This document shows, in pieces, positions 51,498 to 60,902 of a stretch of 64,000 nucleotides of DNA. Both the position numbers and the translations under genes were made by a program. The DNA is from Streptomyces sp. S465 (GTDB taxonomy: Bacteria > Actinomycetota > Actinomycetes > Streptomycetales > Streptomycetaceae), in contig NZ_CP114036.1 of NCBI RefSeq assembly GCF_026898115.1, positions 4,086,001-4,150,000 of the forward strand, in the 5' to 3' direction. Below the pieces are notes generated by a model. The model was not told the DNA's origin. It searched no databases and saw nothing but the letters and a program-made list of their open reading frames with translations. The stretch's first letter is position 1, and each line of letters starts with the position of its first letter.

Positions 51498-51850
51498 GGC
51501 GGGGCTCTTTCTCGCGGGCGGTACTGCCGTTTGTGCGGTCCTACAAGGTCGCGGACGCATCAATTCCGGGGAACTCTACGAAGCCGCCGACCGTCAGCAA
51601 CGATACCGGCACACCAAGCGGCCCCCAGGGGACGGGGGCGGGCACGGGAGGTAGCGTCTGGACTGCGCATCCAACTGACGCCGTGGGCACCACCGTCCCA
51701 CCCGCACCGCCGAGCCGTACGGCACCGGCCGTGCACGCCCCCGGCGTGCAGGACGACGACACAAGGGGAAGACACACTCCACATGCCGGACCGACGCCGC
51801 CGCGCGGCTCATCGCCTCACTCCGACTCCCGCCTCGACCGGGGGGCGGCG
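51498..51850. promoter_or_regulatory. 353-bp purN upstream region with a candidate promoter
   Basis: Read leftward, a -10-like TAGGAC (51543-51538) lies 16 bp after AATTGA (51565-51560), about 40 bp before the purN GTG. No palindromic operator stands out. The right half is the leader of the plus-strand membrane gene. I see no gene. Confidence 0.45.
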
Positions 51851-52678
51851 ATGAGGCACGCCCGCATGTCGCCTACGACGCCCCTGCTCCGGGAGCAGCA
51901 GTCGTCCTCCTCGTCCTCCTCCGACTCCGCCTCCGGCGGGCAGCACGGGGACCAGCGGCACGAGGACAATCCGTTCGCCCCGCCGCCCGAGGGCAGGCCG
52001 GACCAGCCCTGGCAGCCCCGGCAGCGGCCGGAGGGCACCGGTGGGGAGAACGGCGACGGCGGCCAGGACGGCGATCAGGAGGGCCGGCAGCCACAGCAGC
52101 CTCCGGCCTGGGGCAGCCAGTGGAGCAGCCGCCAGCCCGGCCGCCAGAGCGGCGGCTTCGGCGTCGGCCCCGGCTCCAACCGCCCCGCCGGCCCCGGCGG
52201 GTCCGGCGGCCCGCGCTGGGACCCCAACGACCCGGCCCAGCGGCGCGCCCGGTACGCGCTGCTCGGGGGCATGTGGGCGTTCTTCTTCGCGCTCTTCAGC
52301 CTGCCGCAGATCGCACTGCTGCTCGGGGCGCTGGCCCTGTACTGGGGTATCAGCGCACTGCGGGCCAAACCGCGCCGTACGCCGCCGTCCCCGGCCGCCG
52401 CGGCGCCCCTGAACGCCCCGCCGCCGCCCCCGGGCGCCACCCCGGCACAGCTGCCCGCGCCCGGCAGCGGTCCCGCGAAGCCACAGTCGACGGCGGCGAT
52501 CAGCGGTCTGGTGACGGGCGGGCTCGCGCTGGCCATCGTCGCGGCGACGTTCAGCGTCCAGGTCGTCTACGACGACTACTACACGTGCGTGGACGACGCC
52601 CTCACGCAGAGCTCACGCCACGCCTGCGAAACCCTGCTCCCGGAGCAGCTCCGTCCCCTGCTGAGCACGCAGGACTGA
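51851..52678 (+). CDS. Membrane protein with disordered Gly/Gln/Pro-rich N-terminus
   Basis: A 275-residue protein. About 130 residues of polar low-complexity sequence (a seven-serine run, QPQQPP and GPGGSGGP stretches) precede two hydrophobic helices: YALLGGMWAFFFALFSLPQI, and IALLLGALALYWGIS. A Pro/Ala linker follows, then a third helix, AISGLVTGGLALAIVAATFSV, and a short C-terminal domain with two Cys (YYTCVDDAL and RHACETLL). It is found beside purN in relatives as I recall, with no known function. ATG at 51851 used; ATG at 51866 (MSPTTPLL) is equally plausible. Confidence 0.75.
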   Translation: MRHARMSPTTPLLREQQSSSSSSSDSASGGQHGDQRHEDNPFAPPPEGRPDQPWQPRQRPEGTGGENGDGGQDGDQEGRQPQQPPAWGSQWSSRQPGRQSGGFGVGPGSNRPAGPGGSGGPRWDPNDPAQRRARYALLGGMWAFFFALFSLPQIALLLGALALYWGISALRAKPRRTPPSPAAAAPLNAPPPPPGATPAQLPAPGSGPAKPQSTAAISGLVTGGLALAIVAATFSVQVVYDDYYTCVDDALTQSSRHACETLLPEQLRPLLSTQD

Positions 52679-52745
52679 CGTCCCGACCGACGTCCGGCCC
52701 GACGTCTCCCGGTCGCCGCCCGGGGCACTGGGACCGGTGGCCGCC

Positions 52746-54530
52746 TTACGGTTCGTGGCGGGGAGCGGCCGGTGGGGGATCGGGCGGGGGCGGTTCGGGG
52801 TTTCCTGGGGGCTTGCGGCTGAGCGGTCGGCGGCGGGGCCGGGTCGCCGCCCGTGGCGTGCCGGGCGTGCCCGCGGGGGTCGCGAACTCGGCCATCGGGC
52901 CCACCGTGGTGTCCCGTCCCTCCGTGCCGGGGTCCGGGGTCGGCCGACGGCTGGATCTGGCCGACCCCGACCGGGGACGCAGCCACTGCCACCACGGCTC
53001 GGCCATCGCCTCGCGCACCTCGGCGGACTCCATGGGCCGCACCGTCGCACGCGCCGCCGCCTCGGCCGCCGCCGGAGCCGCACGGGCGTCCTTGGTCCGC
53101 GTACGGGCCTCCGCGCGGGCCCTGCGATCTGCCCGACGTGCCGCCCGCGCCGCCTTCCACTCCGGCCAGTAGGCCCTGGTGGGGACGCACAGCCGGTACC
53201 AGCGCAGCACCATCGCCCCGGGCACGCCGATCACGCCCGTCCAGGCCAGCGTGATCGTGCCCGTGTGCCACCAGTTCGGGCCCAGGTCGGCGAGGACGCC
53301 GATCCCCAGGGGGCCGCCCGAGAACCCGGCCAGCAGTGCCATGGCGGCCGCGCAACCGACCGCCGCCAGGGTGGCGAGCACCAGTGTCTCGCCCCAGCCC
53401 CAGGGGGGCCTGGGCTCGTCCTTGCCGGGCCGCCGGGCCGCCGCGACCCCGGTGAACCAGGCCACCGACACCCCGGCCGCGATCCCCGTGACCCACACCA
53501 GCGGCCCGCCGAAGCCATCCGTGGGCAGCGCGGCGACCAGCGGGAAGTGCGGCAGCTGGGGGTAGGAGGTGATGCCCAGCGGCGCGACCACGCTGCCGCC
53601 GCCGACCGTGAATCCCGCGCCGACCCCGTACGCGGCGCCCCAGACGATGGCGTTCGGCAGCAGCGCCAGGCTGACCAGCAGCACCGCGAACCGCCCCGAC
53701 CACACATCGCTGAGGTTGAGGAAGGTCACCTGGACGGCCCCGGCGTGGCTCAGCATCGACGTCGCCGTAAGGAGCGCACCGCTGCCGAGCAGGACGACGA
53801 GACCGCTGGTCCCGGCGCGCAGGGCGGCGGTCAGGCGGCGGCGTCGGCACCAGCTCCGCGCGGTCAGCGACGCGGCCGTGCGGGCGGCCCAGCCGGCGCC
53901 GGGGAGCCGGCGGAGCCGGGCGGCCACCCGTTCGGGTGGCCGGAGCGGGCACCGTCCGTCGGCCGTCCACACCCCCAGGGCCGCGATGGCCCCGGTGACG
54001 ACCGGGAGATACAGCAGCGCGCTGAGCGGGGCGACGTGCAGCGGCCCGGTCGAGGCGTACACTGCGGCCGCGGTGCCGACCAGCAGATAGCCGCCGGTCA
54101 CCCACGCGAAGGCGAGGCGCGGATCGATCATGGAATCCTCGGCCACCCACTGTCCCCCGCTCTCCTCGGGCTGCGCCTGGTAGACGGCGTGCTGGGCGGC
54201 CCGGTAGAGCAGCCAGCACGGCGCCACGCTGAGCAGCAGCGGGGTCAGCCCGACGGGCGCGGTGTGGCCGGAGAGCGTCTCGGTGCGCACGAGGTCGGCG
54301 CCATGGCCGAGCAGCCACAGGTCGGCGGCGACGTGCAGGGCCTTGTCGGGGCTGCTCTCGGGGGACGAGGAAGTGATCCACAGCAGCAGGACGACCACGG
54401 CGAGCGTGCCGAGGCCGAGCCCCGCGGCGACCACACCGCCGAGGAACGCCTCCCTGATGGCGGAGGAGCGCCGGGCCGCGAAGCGGTCACGCGAGGACAC
54501 CGACGGGCTGCGATCGGTCGTTTGCGTCAC
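52746..54530 (-). CDS. PerM-like cell-division membrane protein (DUF6350)
   Basis: A 594-residue protein with about ten transmembrane helices in its first 430 residues, starting EAFLGGVVAAGLGLGTLAVVVLLLW (in outline). Conserved stretches include GHTAPVGLTPLLLSVAPCWLLYRA and the NLSDVWSGRFAVLLVSLALLPNAIVWGAAYGVGAGFTVG region. The C-terminal ~150 residues are Arg/Ala/Pro-rich and cytoplasmic. It matches the DUF6350/PerM family, named for a mycobacterial protein that supports cell division under stress. GTG at 54530 with a weak ribosome site and a promoter candidate just upstream. It converges with the preceding plus-strand gene. Confidence 0.8.
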   Translation of the reverse strand: MTQTTDRSPSVSSRDRFAARRSSAIREAFLGGVVAAGLGLGTLAVVVLLLWITSSSPESSPDKALHVAADLWLLGHGADLVRTETLSGHTAPVGLTPLLLSVAPCWLLYRAAQHAVYQAQPEESGGQWVAEDSMIDPRLAFAWVTGGYLLVGTAAAVYASTGPLHVAPLSALLYLPVVTGAIAALGVWTADGRCPLRPPERVAARLRRLPGAGWAARTAASLTARSWCRRRRLTAALRAGTSGLVVLLGSGALLTATSMLSHAGAVQVTFLNLSDVWSGRFAVLLVSLALLPNAIVWGAAYGVGAGFTVGGGSVVAPLGITSYPQLPHFPLVAALPTDGFGGPLVWVTGIAAGVSVAWFTGVAAARRPGKDEPRPPWGWGETLVLATLAAVGCAAAMALLAGFSGGPLGIGVLADLGPNWWHTGTITLAWTGVIGVPGAMVLRWYRLCVPTRAYWPEWKAARAARRADRRARAEARTRTKDARAAPAAAEAAARATVRPMESAEVREAMAEPWWQWLRPRSGSARSSRRPTPDPGTEGRDTTVGPMAEFATPAGTPGTPRAATRPRRRPLSRKPPGNPEPPPPDPPPAAPRHEP

Positions 54531-54543
54531 GCGACCAATGCTG

Positions 54544-54573
54544 CCAATAACAGCCGCTTCATCCCCACATCAA
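54544..54573 (-). promoter_or_regulatory. Candidate promoter of the PerM-like gene
   Basis: Read leftward, TTGATG (54573-54568) and TATTGG (54549-54544) are 18 bp apart, 14 bp before the GTG at 54530. The surrounding 80 bp are unusually AT-rich for this window. Confidence 0.45.
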
Positions 54574-54663
54574 GGGTTTGGTCGCCGTGTCGCCACTAGT
54601 CCGCTTATGCGTCTTTTATTGCGGTGTGGGAGGGCTGGTGGCTTGCCGTGTTCCGCCGTCAAC

Positions 54664-54705
54664 GCCGCGGGCCCGCACCACCGTGTGGTGGTACGGGCCC
54701 GCGGC
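54664..54705. terminator. Terminator of sucCD
   Basis: A perfect 12-bp outer stem, 54664-54675 (GCCGCGGGCCCG) with 54694-54705, extended by an inner CACCAC/GTGGTG stem. It lies 18 bp past the sucD stop. Confidence 0.9.
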
Positions 54706-54723
54706 ATACGAACCGTGGCGGCG

Positions 54724-55608
54724 TCAGCCGGCCAGCGCGGCGCGCGCCAGGCGCGCGGTCTCGGACGGGGTCTTGCCGACCTTCACGCCCGCGGCCTCGA
54801 GGGCCTCCTTCTTCGCCTGGGCGGTGCCGGAGGAACCGGACACGATGGCGCCCGCGTGGCCCATCGTCTTGCCCTCGGGAGCGGTGAAGCCCGCCACATA
54901 GCCGACGACCGGCTTGGTGACGTTGGCCTTGATGAAGTCCGCGGCCCGCTCCTCGGCGTCGCCGCCGATCTCGCCGATCATGACGATCAGGTCGGTGTCG
55001 GGGTCGGCCTCGAAGGCGGCCAGGGCGTCGATGTGGGTGGTGCCGATGATCGGGTCACCGCCGATGCCCACGCAGGACGAGAAGCCGATGTCCCGCAGCT
55101 CGTACATCATCTGGTAGGTCAGCGTGCCGGACTTCGACACCAGACCGATGCGGCCGGGCTTGGTGATGTCGGCCGGGATGATGCCCGCGTTCGACTGACC
55201 CGGCGTGATCAGACCCGGGCAGTTCGGGCCGATGATGCGCGTCTTGTTGCCCTTCTTGCCCGCGTAGGCCCAGAAGTTGGCGGTGTCGTGGACCGCGATG
55301 CCCTCGGTGATCACGACGGCGAGCGGAATCTCGGCGTCGATCGCCTCGATGACCGCGTCCTTGGTGAACTTCTCCGGGACGAAGATGACCGTGACATCGG
55401 CACCGGTGGCGTCGATGGCCTCCTTGACGGAGCCGAAGACCGGGATCTCGGTGCCGTCGAAGTCCACGCTGGTGCCGGCCTTGCGCGGGTTCACGCCACC
55501 GACGATGTTGGTGCCCGAGGCAAGCATCCGGCGGGTGTGCTTCTGCCCCTCGGACCCGGTCATCCCCTGGACGATGACCTTGCTCTCCTTGGTGAGGAAG
55601 ATAGCCAT
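54724..55608 (-). CDS. sucD: Succinyl-CoA synthetase alpha subunit
   Basis: A 294-residue subunit that binds CoA and carries the phospho-histidine. Signatures are VQGMTGSEGQKHTRRMLASG, IGPNCPGLITPGQSNAGI, and the active-site GHAGAIVSGSSGTAQAK with its catalytic His. It works as a heterodimer with SucC and makes succinate plus ATP or GTP from succinyl-CoA. ATG at 55608, 21 bp after sucC. It is the last gene of the operon. Confidence 0.97.
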   Translation of the reverse strand: MAIFLTKESKVIVQGMTGSEGQKHTRRMLASGTNIVGGVNPRKAGTSVDFDGTEIPVFGSVKEAIDATGADVTVIFVPEKFTKDAVIEAIDAEIPLAVVITEGIAVHDTANFWAYAGKKGNKTRIIGPNCPGLITPGQSNAGIIPADITKPGRIGLVSKSGTLTYQMMYELRDIGFSSCVGIGGDPIIGTTHIDALAAFEADPDTDLIVMIGEIGGDAEERAADFIKANVTKPVVGYVAGFTAPEGKTMGHAGAIVSGSSGTAQAKKEALEAAGVKVGKTPSETARLARAALAG

Positions 55609-55629
55609 GGTTTCTGGTTCCCTCGTCCC

Positions 55630-56802
55630 TTACTTCGCAGCCAGCTCGGCGGCACGCTCGGCCGCGCCGTCCATGGTGTCCACCTGCGATACGAGCGGGT
55701 GGTTGGCGTCGGTGAGGATCTTGCGACCCAGCTCCGCGTTGTTGCCGTCGAGGCGCACGACCAGCGGCTTGGAGACGTCCTCGCCCTTGGACTTCAGCAG
55801 CTCCAGGGCCTGGACGATGCCGTTGGCGACGGCGTCGCAGGCGGTGATGCCACCGAAGACGTTGACGAAGACCGACTTGACGTCCGGGTCGCCGAGGATG
55901 ATCTCGAGACCGTTCGCCATCACCTCGGCGGAGGCGCCACCGCCGATGTCGAGGAAGTTGGCGGGCTTCACACCGCCGCGGCTCTCACCCGCGTAGGCGA
56001 CGACGTCGAGGGTCGACATGACCAGACCCGCGCCGTTGCCGATGATGCCGACCTCGCCGTCGAGCTTGACGTAGTTGAGGCCCTTGGCCTTGGCTGCAGC
56101 CTCGAGCGGGTTGGCCGCGGCCTTGTCCTCGAGCGCCTCGTGCTCCGGCTGGCGGAAGGCGGCGTTCTCGTCCAGGGAGACCTTGCCGTCCAGGGCGATG
56201 ATCTTGCCGTCTTCGGTCTTGACCAGCGGGTTGACCTCGACAAGCAGGGCGTCTTCCTTGATGAAGACGGTCCACAGCTGCTGGAGGACCTCGGTCACCT
56301 GGTCCGCGATCTCGGCCGGGAACTTCGCGGCCGCGACGATCTCGGCGGCCTTCTCCTTGGTCACACCGTCGATGGCGTCCACCGGGATCTTGGCGAGCGC
56401 CTCGGGGTTCTGCTCCGCGACGACCTCGATCTCCACGCCGCCCTCGACGGAGGCCATGGCGAGGAAGGTGCGGTTGGTGCGGTCCAGCAGGAAGGAGACG
56501 TAGTACTCCTCCTTGATGTCCGCGGTCTCGGCGAGCATCACCTTGTGGACCGTGTGGCCCTTGATGTCCATGCCCAGGATCTGGGTCGCCTTCTCAACGG
56601 CGTCGTCCGGGTCGGAGGCCAGCTTGACGCCGCCCGCCTTACCGCGACCGCCCGTCTTGACCTGCGCCTTGACGACCGCGCGGCCGCCCAGTCGCTCGGC
56701 CACCTCGCGCGCCGCCCCAGGCGTGTCGATGACTTCACCGGCCAGCACCGGTACACCGTGCTTGGCGAAGAGGTCCTTCGCCTGGTATTCGAACAGGTCC
56801 AC
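55630..56802 (-). CDS. sucC: Succinyl-CoA synthetase beta subunit
   Basis: A 390-residue ATP-grasp subunit. It starts VDLFEYQAKDLFAKHGVPVL and has the nucleotide-binding VVKAQVKTGGRGKAGGVKLA, in pieces KAQVKTGGRGK, the LVEVNPLV metal site and the NIFGGI-like VFVNVFGGITACDAVANGI near the interface. The GTG at 56802 has AAGGGA upstream; a longer frame would translate leader DNA. It starts the sucCD operon. About 340 bp upstream are free of genes. Confidence 0.97.
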   Translation of the reverse strand: MDLFEYQAKDLFAKHGVPVLAGEVIDTPGAAREVAERLGGRAVVKAQVKTGGRGKAGGVKLASDPDDAVEKATQILGMDIKGHTVHKVMLAETADIKEEYYVSFLLDRTNRTFLAMASVEGGVEIEVVAEQNPEALAKIPVDAIDGVTKEKAAEIVAAAKFPAEIADQVTEVLQQLWTVFIKEDALLVEVNPLVKTEDGKIIALDGKVSLDENAAFRQPEHEALEDKAAANPLEAAAKAKGLNYVKLDGEVGIIGNGAGLVMSTLDVVAYAGESRGGVKPANFLDIGGGASAEVMANGLEIILGDPDVKSVFVNVFGGITACDAVANGIVQALELLKSKGEDVSKPLVVRLDGNNAELGRKILTDANHPLVSQVDTMDGAAERAAELAAK

Positions 56803-57139
56803 GCGCGTCCGTCCCTTTTCCATGGATTTCGCGGTCGTTATCTGCGCGGGCGTGCCGCGGGGGCAGCGTGAGGACGCGATCTGTAACGAGGGCGGCACAC
56901 GTTCACCGGGTACGCGGCATGTCCGTCTCGCAGGTTATCTCCGCAGGACGTGCGGCCCTAAATCGCAGATCACACTGGCGCGGTGATAACGGTCACAGAT
57001 CGCGACCGTTTCCATCTATCCGCCTACGCCAACCGGGCAGCCCCCTCCCCAACGAGGACTGCCCGGTTGATGACGCTTGCCTTACGGTTTCATGCTGTCT
57101 CGGCCTTCAGCCGTGACTGTCTTACGCCCGCCGGAGCGA
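56803..57139. other. 337-bp sucC upstream region
   Basis: No gene is seen. ACAGATCGCG occurs in opposite orientations near 56875 and 56995, a loose inverted pair about 110 bp apart. A terminator for the secreted-protein gene lies at 57031-57068. The sucC promoter must be in this stretch, but I cannot single out -10/-35 boxes with confidence. Confidence 0.5.
57031..57068. terminator. Terminator after the secreted-protein gene
   Basis: Perfect 10-bp arms, 57031-57040 (AACCGGGCAG) and 57059-57068, located about 70 bp beyond the leftward stop at 57140. Confidence 0.8.
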
Positions 57140-58420
57140 TCAGACGGTCGGGAGCGTGCCCGGAAGGGTGGGCAGGTCCGCCGGGAGCTGCGGCAGCTCG
57201 ACCTGGGGCAGCTCGGCCGGCACCTGCGGCAGGTCCGCCGGGAGCTGCGGGAGGTCCGCCGGCAGCGCCGGGAGGGCCGGGATGTTGGCGACGTCTGTCA
57301 GGTCGGTGGGCAGCGCCGGGAGCAGGCTCAGCGCACCGTCCTTGACGTTCCCCACGGTGGTCTGGGCGTCCGCGACCGTGCCCGTGGCCAGGTCCTGGGC
57401 GAACGGCACGGTGGTGCCGGCCAGGTCCTGCGCGAACGGCACGGCGGTGGTCGGCACGCTCACCACGACCGGGACCAGGCGGTCCACGGTGTCCTGGGCG
57501 GCCGGGACCACGTTGGAGGCGGTGCCCAGCGTGAAGCCCTGGACGCTGCCGGTCACGACGCCGGCGTACGGGGTGGTCCGGGCCACGGCACCGTCGGCCA
57601 GCGCACCGGCGTCACCGGCGGTCTGCTGCACGACCGGGACGACCTTGACCACGATGCGGTGCGCGGCGGGCGGCAGCACGTCCGAGGCCACACCGTCGAC
57701 GACCGGCTTGGCGGTGCCGATGACGGCCTGGATCTTGCCGGTCAGGTCCTCGGGGCGGATGCCGGCGCCGGAGAGGGAAGCGAGCAGGTCATTCGCCGAA
57801 CCCGGGGCGGAGGGCAGCGTCGGGGCGGCGGGGAGCTCGACGGGCAGCTCGCCCGGCAGGCCCTGGACGTCCGTCAGCGAGTCGGTGGGCAGCGCGGAGG
57901 TGTCGGGCAGGGTCGGCAGCGAGCCGAGGCCCGGGAGGCTGGGCACCACGCCGGGGACCTCGCCGGTGGGCAGGTCGAGGTGGGTGGTCTTCTTGACGGT
58001 CTTCTCGACGCCCTTGACGGCCTTGTGGGCCTTCTTGACGACCTTGCCCGGCTTGGCGACGTCACCGGTGAGGCCGTCGGCGGTGTCCTCGACGGTCTTG
58101 GTGACGTCCGAGACCCGCGGCAGGTTGGCGGCGCCCGGGACGCGCTCCTTCACGGGGTCGGTGACACCGTCCACGGTGGAGGCGACGCCGTCCACGGTCT
58201 TCTTCGCGGTGTCGGTCACCTTGGAGGTGCCGGCCACGCCGCCGGTCGCGCCGTCGACCGTCTTGGTCACCGTCTTGGTGAGGCCGTCCACGGTGCTGGT
58301 GACGCCGTCGGTGGAGGGGACGGCCGGGTTCTCGGCGGCGTTGGCGGCGGCGGAGCCGAGGGCCCAGATACCGGTGGCGGCAGCGGCGACGAGGATGGAG
58401 CGGCGAAGGTTGTTGCGCAT
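57140..58420 (-). CDS. Secreted Pro/Leu/Val-rich protein of unknown function
   Basis: A 426-residue exported protein. The signal peptide RRSILVAAAATGIWALGSAAANA ends at an AxA site before AENPAVPS. The mature chain is built of short recurrent motifs: TVDGVTSTVDGLTKTV-type Thr/Val/Asp repeats at the start, PSLPGLGSLPTLPDTSALPT in the middle, an AVPFAQDLAGTTVPFAQDLA duplication, and a final LPADLPQLPADLPQVPAELPQ run. No catalytic motif is visible. Such sequences suit an extended wall-associated or adhesive role. It is followed on the same strand by sucCD after a terminator. Confidence 0.8.
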   Translation of the reverse strand: MRNNLRRSILVAAAATGIWALGSAAANAAENPAVPSTDGVTSTVDGLTKTVTKTVDGATGGVAGTSKVTDTAKKTVDGVASTVDGVTDPVKERVPGAANLPRVSDVTKTVEDTADGLTGDVAKPGKVVKKAHKAVKGVEKTVKKTTHLDLPTGEVPGVVPSLPGLGSLPTLPDTSALPTDSLTDVQGLPGELPVELPAAPTLPSAPGSANDLLASLSGAGIRPEDLTGKIQAVIGTAKPVVDGVASDVLPPAAHRIVVKVVPVVQQTAGDAGALADGAVARTTPYAGVVTGSVQGFTLGTASNVVPAAQDTVDRLVPVVVSVPTTAVPFAQDLAGTTVPFAQDLATGTVADAQTTVGNVKDGALSLLPALPTDLTDVANIPALPALPADLPQLPADLPQVPAELPQVELPQLPADLPTLPGTLPTV

Positions 58421-58518
58421 GGTGGAGGAAGTCCTTCGAAGTCAAAAGGGGTGTCGGACGGGCAGACCTGACCCGCCCCCGCGCGGCAGGTCTTCAACAG
58501 ACGGGGGTGAGGTCTGCC

Positions 58519-59412
58519 CTAGCCGGGGAATTCGAGGACTTCGTTGAACCGCTCGCGCGTCGGCGTCGAGCTCTCCGCGCGGACCGTGCCGGGCTTCAGC
58601 CCGAACGACGCCACACCGGACGGCGGAAGAGCGGCATGGGTGTTCCCGCCACGGGGAACGCCGCTGTCGCCGGTGCACTGGGAGGTGGCCCCCAGCGGGG
58701 ACCGCGGAAGGGGCAGCGGCGCCGGGGCGCCGCCCACCGGACCGGTGCCGGAGACCGCCTGCACGACGGGGTCGTGCCCAGTGTGCGAGGCGGCCGCACG
58801 GTGCGTGGTGCCGACCGGGGCGTGCGTCACGGGGCCCATCGGGGCCGCGGTGGCGGTCGCCGCCTTGTGCACGGTCGCCGACTCGTCCTTGGCCGCGTGG
58901 TGCTCGGCGGCCGGGCCGTGGTCCGACACGGGGACCTGGAGGCCCAGGCCGATCGCGTCACCGAGGCCGACGCCGGGCAGGCCCACCGGCAGGCTGTCGC
59001 CCGTGGCGCCGCCGACCAGGTCGCCCACCGGCTCGGTGATCTTCTGCGCGCCCCGCTCGACCGGCTCCTGGATGGGCCGCACGGTCTCCCGTACGACGTC
59101 TTCCGCCGTGTGGACGGTACGCACCACCGCGGGCGGCGCGTGCTTCTCCACCTGCTGCCGAGCGTGATCGATACGCGAGGGGTCGAGCAGCCTGGAGACG
59201 CCGGAGCGGTCGGCCGGTACGCCGTCAGCGCCGTCAGCCGAAACGCCGGTCACCCCGGTCTGATCGCTCCGCTCGGCGGCGTGAGCGCTGCCGCCGAAGA
59301 GGAACGCCAGGGCCAGGAAGCCCCCGAGGAAGAGCGCCGCCAGCAGCGCCCGCCGCGCGGCCACCGTGCGCGGCAGGCGCACGGCGACAGGCATGGCGGA
59401 CACAACAGACAC
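58519..59412 (-). CDS. Secreted protein of unknown function
   Basis: A 297-residue exported protein. An N-terminal signal or anchor (RALLAALFLGGFLALAFLFG) precedes AHAAERSDQ. The mature part has a possible amphipathic segment (RIDHARQQVEKHAPPAVVRTVHTAEDVVRETV, in outline), a GVGLGDAIGLGLQVPV stretch, then an Ala/His/Thr-rich and Pro-rich tail ending RFNEVLEFPG. I do not recognise a domain. GTG at 59412 with GGAAGG upstream. It lies 98 bp before the other secreted-protein gene on the same strand, so they may be one transcript. Confidence 0.75.
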   Translation of the reverse strand: MSVVSAMPVAVRLPRTVAARRALLAALFLGGFLALAFLFGGSAHAAERSDQTGVTGVSADGADGVPADRSGVSRLLDPSRIDHARQQVEKHAPPAVVRTVHTAEDVVRETVRPIQEPVERGAQKITEPVGDLVGGATGDSLPVGLPGVGLGDAIGLGLQVPVSDHGPAAEHHAAKDESATVHKAATATAAPMGPVTHAPVGTTHRAAASHTGHDPVVQAVSGTGPVGGAPAPLPLPRSPLGATSQCTGDSGVPRGGNTHAALPPSGVASFGLKPGTVRAESSTPTRERFNEVLEFPG

Positions 59413-59579
59413 GAAAGGGCCTTCCCTGGTGAGGGGCGTACAACGAGCACACAGTTGTGGCGGTATGACGTAGTGGGCGCACTGAACAGGACGAACTCGC
59501 CAGCCGGATGGCTGGATTCATGTCCTGGGCGACGTGGATGATCCTTGCACGACCCACAGGGGTCGGCGCAAGCCCCGGA

Positions 59580-60902
59580 TCACCGATGCATCGCCTTGTC
59601 CGGTATCGGCAGTTGGCGACGTTCGATCGCCGCCGCCATCACCTCCGGGAAGAGGTCGGGGGTGCAGGCGAAGGCGGGCGCGCCCAGCGCGGCGAGCGCC
59701 GCCGCGTGCTCGCGGTCGTAACTCGGCGCCCCCTCGTCGGACAGCGCGAGCAGCGTCACGAACTGCACCCCGGACGCCTTCATCGCGGCGACCCGCCCCA
59801 GCATCTCCTCGCGTATGCCGCCCTCGTAGAGATCGCTGATGAGGACGACGACGGTGTCGGCGGGCCGGGTGATCCGCGACTGGCAGTAGGCCAGCGCGCG
59901 GTTGATGTCGGTGCCGCCGCCGAGCTGGGTCCCGAAGAGGACGTCCACCGGGTCGTCGAGCTCCTCGGTCAGGTCCACCACCGAGGTGTCGAAGACGACC
60001 AGCCGGGTGGCGAGCGAGCGCATCGAGGCCAGCACGGCGCCGAAGACCGAGGCGTAGACCACGGACGCGGCCATCGACCCCGACTGGTCGACGCACAGCA
60101 CCACGTCCTTCTTCACGCCGCGCGCCGCCCGCCCGTATCCGATGAGCCGCTCGGGGACGACCGTACGGTGCTCGGGCAGGTAGTTCTTGAGGTTGGCCCG
60201 GATGGTGCGGTTCCAGTCGATGTCCCGGTGGCGCGGGCGGCTGATCCGGGCCGAGCGGTCGAGTGCCCCGGTGAGAGTGGCGCGGGTGCGGGTCGCCAGC
60301 CGCTTCTCCAGATCCTCGACGACCTTACGGACGACGGCCCGTGCGGTGTTCTTGGTCGTCTCCGGCATGGCCTTGTTGAGGGACAGCAGGGTGCCCACGA
60401 GATGCACGTCCGCCTCCACGGCCGCCAGCATCTCCGGCTCCAGCAACAGGGCGGACAGGCCCAGCCGGTCGATGGCGTCGCGCTGCATGACCTGGACGAC
60501 GGACGTGGGGAAGTACGTGCGGATGTCCCCGAGCCAGCGGGCCACTTGGGGCGCCGAGCCGCCGAGCCCGCCGGAGCGCGCACCGCTCGCCGCGCCCTGG
60601 GAGCCGCCGGTGCGCCCGGCGACCGCGCCGCTGCCGCCGCTTCCGCTGCCGCCGGAACCGTTATGGCCCCCGGAGCCGTAGAGGGCCTCGAGCGTGCGGT
60701 CCATGGCGGCGTCGGCCGCGCTGAGCGAGCAGCCGGTGCCGTCGGCGCCCTGGCCACCGAGCACCAGCCGCCAGCGCCGCAGCCGCTCCTGATCAGCCCG
60801 GCCATGACCGTGGTCGCGGCCAGCGTCACCGTGACCGTGGTCGCCGTGGGCGCCGTGGGCGCCGTGGGCGCCGTGGGCGCCGTGCTGGTCGCCGTGCGTC
60901 AT
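59580..60902 (-). CDS. VWA (CoxE-like) domain protein with His-rich N-terminus
   Basis: A 440-residue protein. Its first ~30 residues are a GAH repeat and DHGHGDAGRDHGHG, a possible metal-binding tail. A helical middle section (about 110-250) is followed by a von Willebrand A domain from about 265. The MIDAS residues are in CVDQSGSMAAS, the Thr in GGTDINRAL and the Asp in LISDLYEGG. VWA proteins paired with MoxR ATPases act in metal insertion or complex assembly. The ATG at 60902 overlaps the DUF5682 stop (ATGA). It is the last gene of the operon as seen. Confidence 0.88.
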   Translation of the reverse strand: MTHGDQHGAHGAHGAHGAHGDHGHGDAGRDHGHGRADQERLRRWRLVLGGQGADGTGCSLSAADAAMDRTLEALYGSGGHNGSGGSGSGGSGAVAGRTGGSQGAASGARSGGLGGSAPQVARWLGDIRTYFPTSVVQVMQRDAIDRLGLSALLLEPEMLAAVEADVHLVGTLLSLNKAMPETTKNTARAVVRKVVEDLEKRLATRTRATLTGALDRSARISRPRHRDIDWNRTIRANLKNYLPEHRTVVPERLIGYGRAARGVKKDVVLCVDQSGSMAASVVYASVFGAVLASMRSLATRLVVFDTSVVDLTEELDDPVDVLFGTQLGGGTDINRALAYCQSRITRPADTVVVLISDLYEGGIREEMLGRVAAMKASGVQFVTLLALSDEGAPSYDREHAAALAALGAPAFACTPDLFPEVMAAAIERRQLPIPDKAMHR

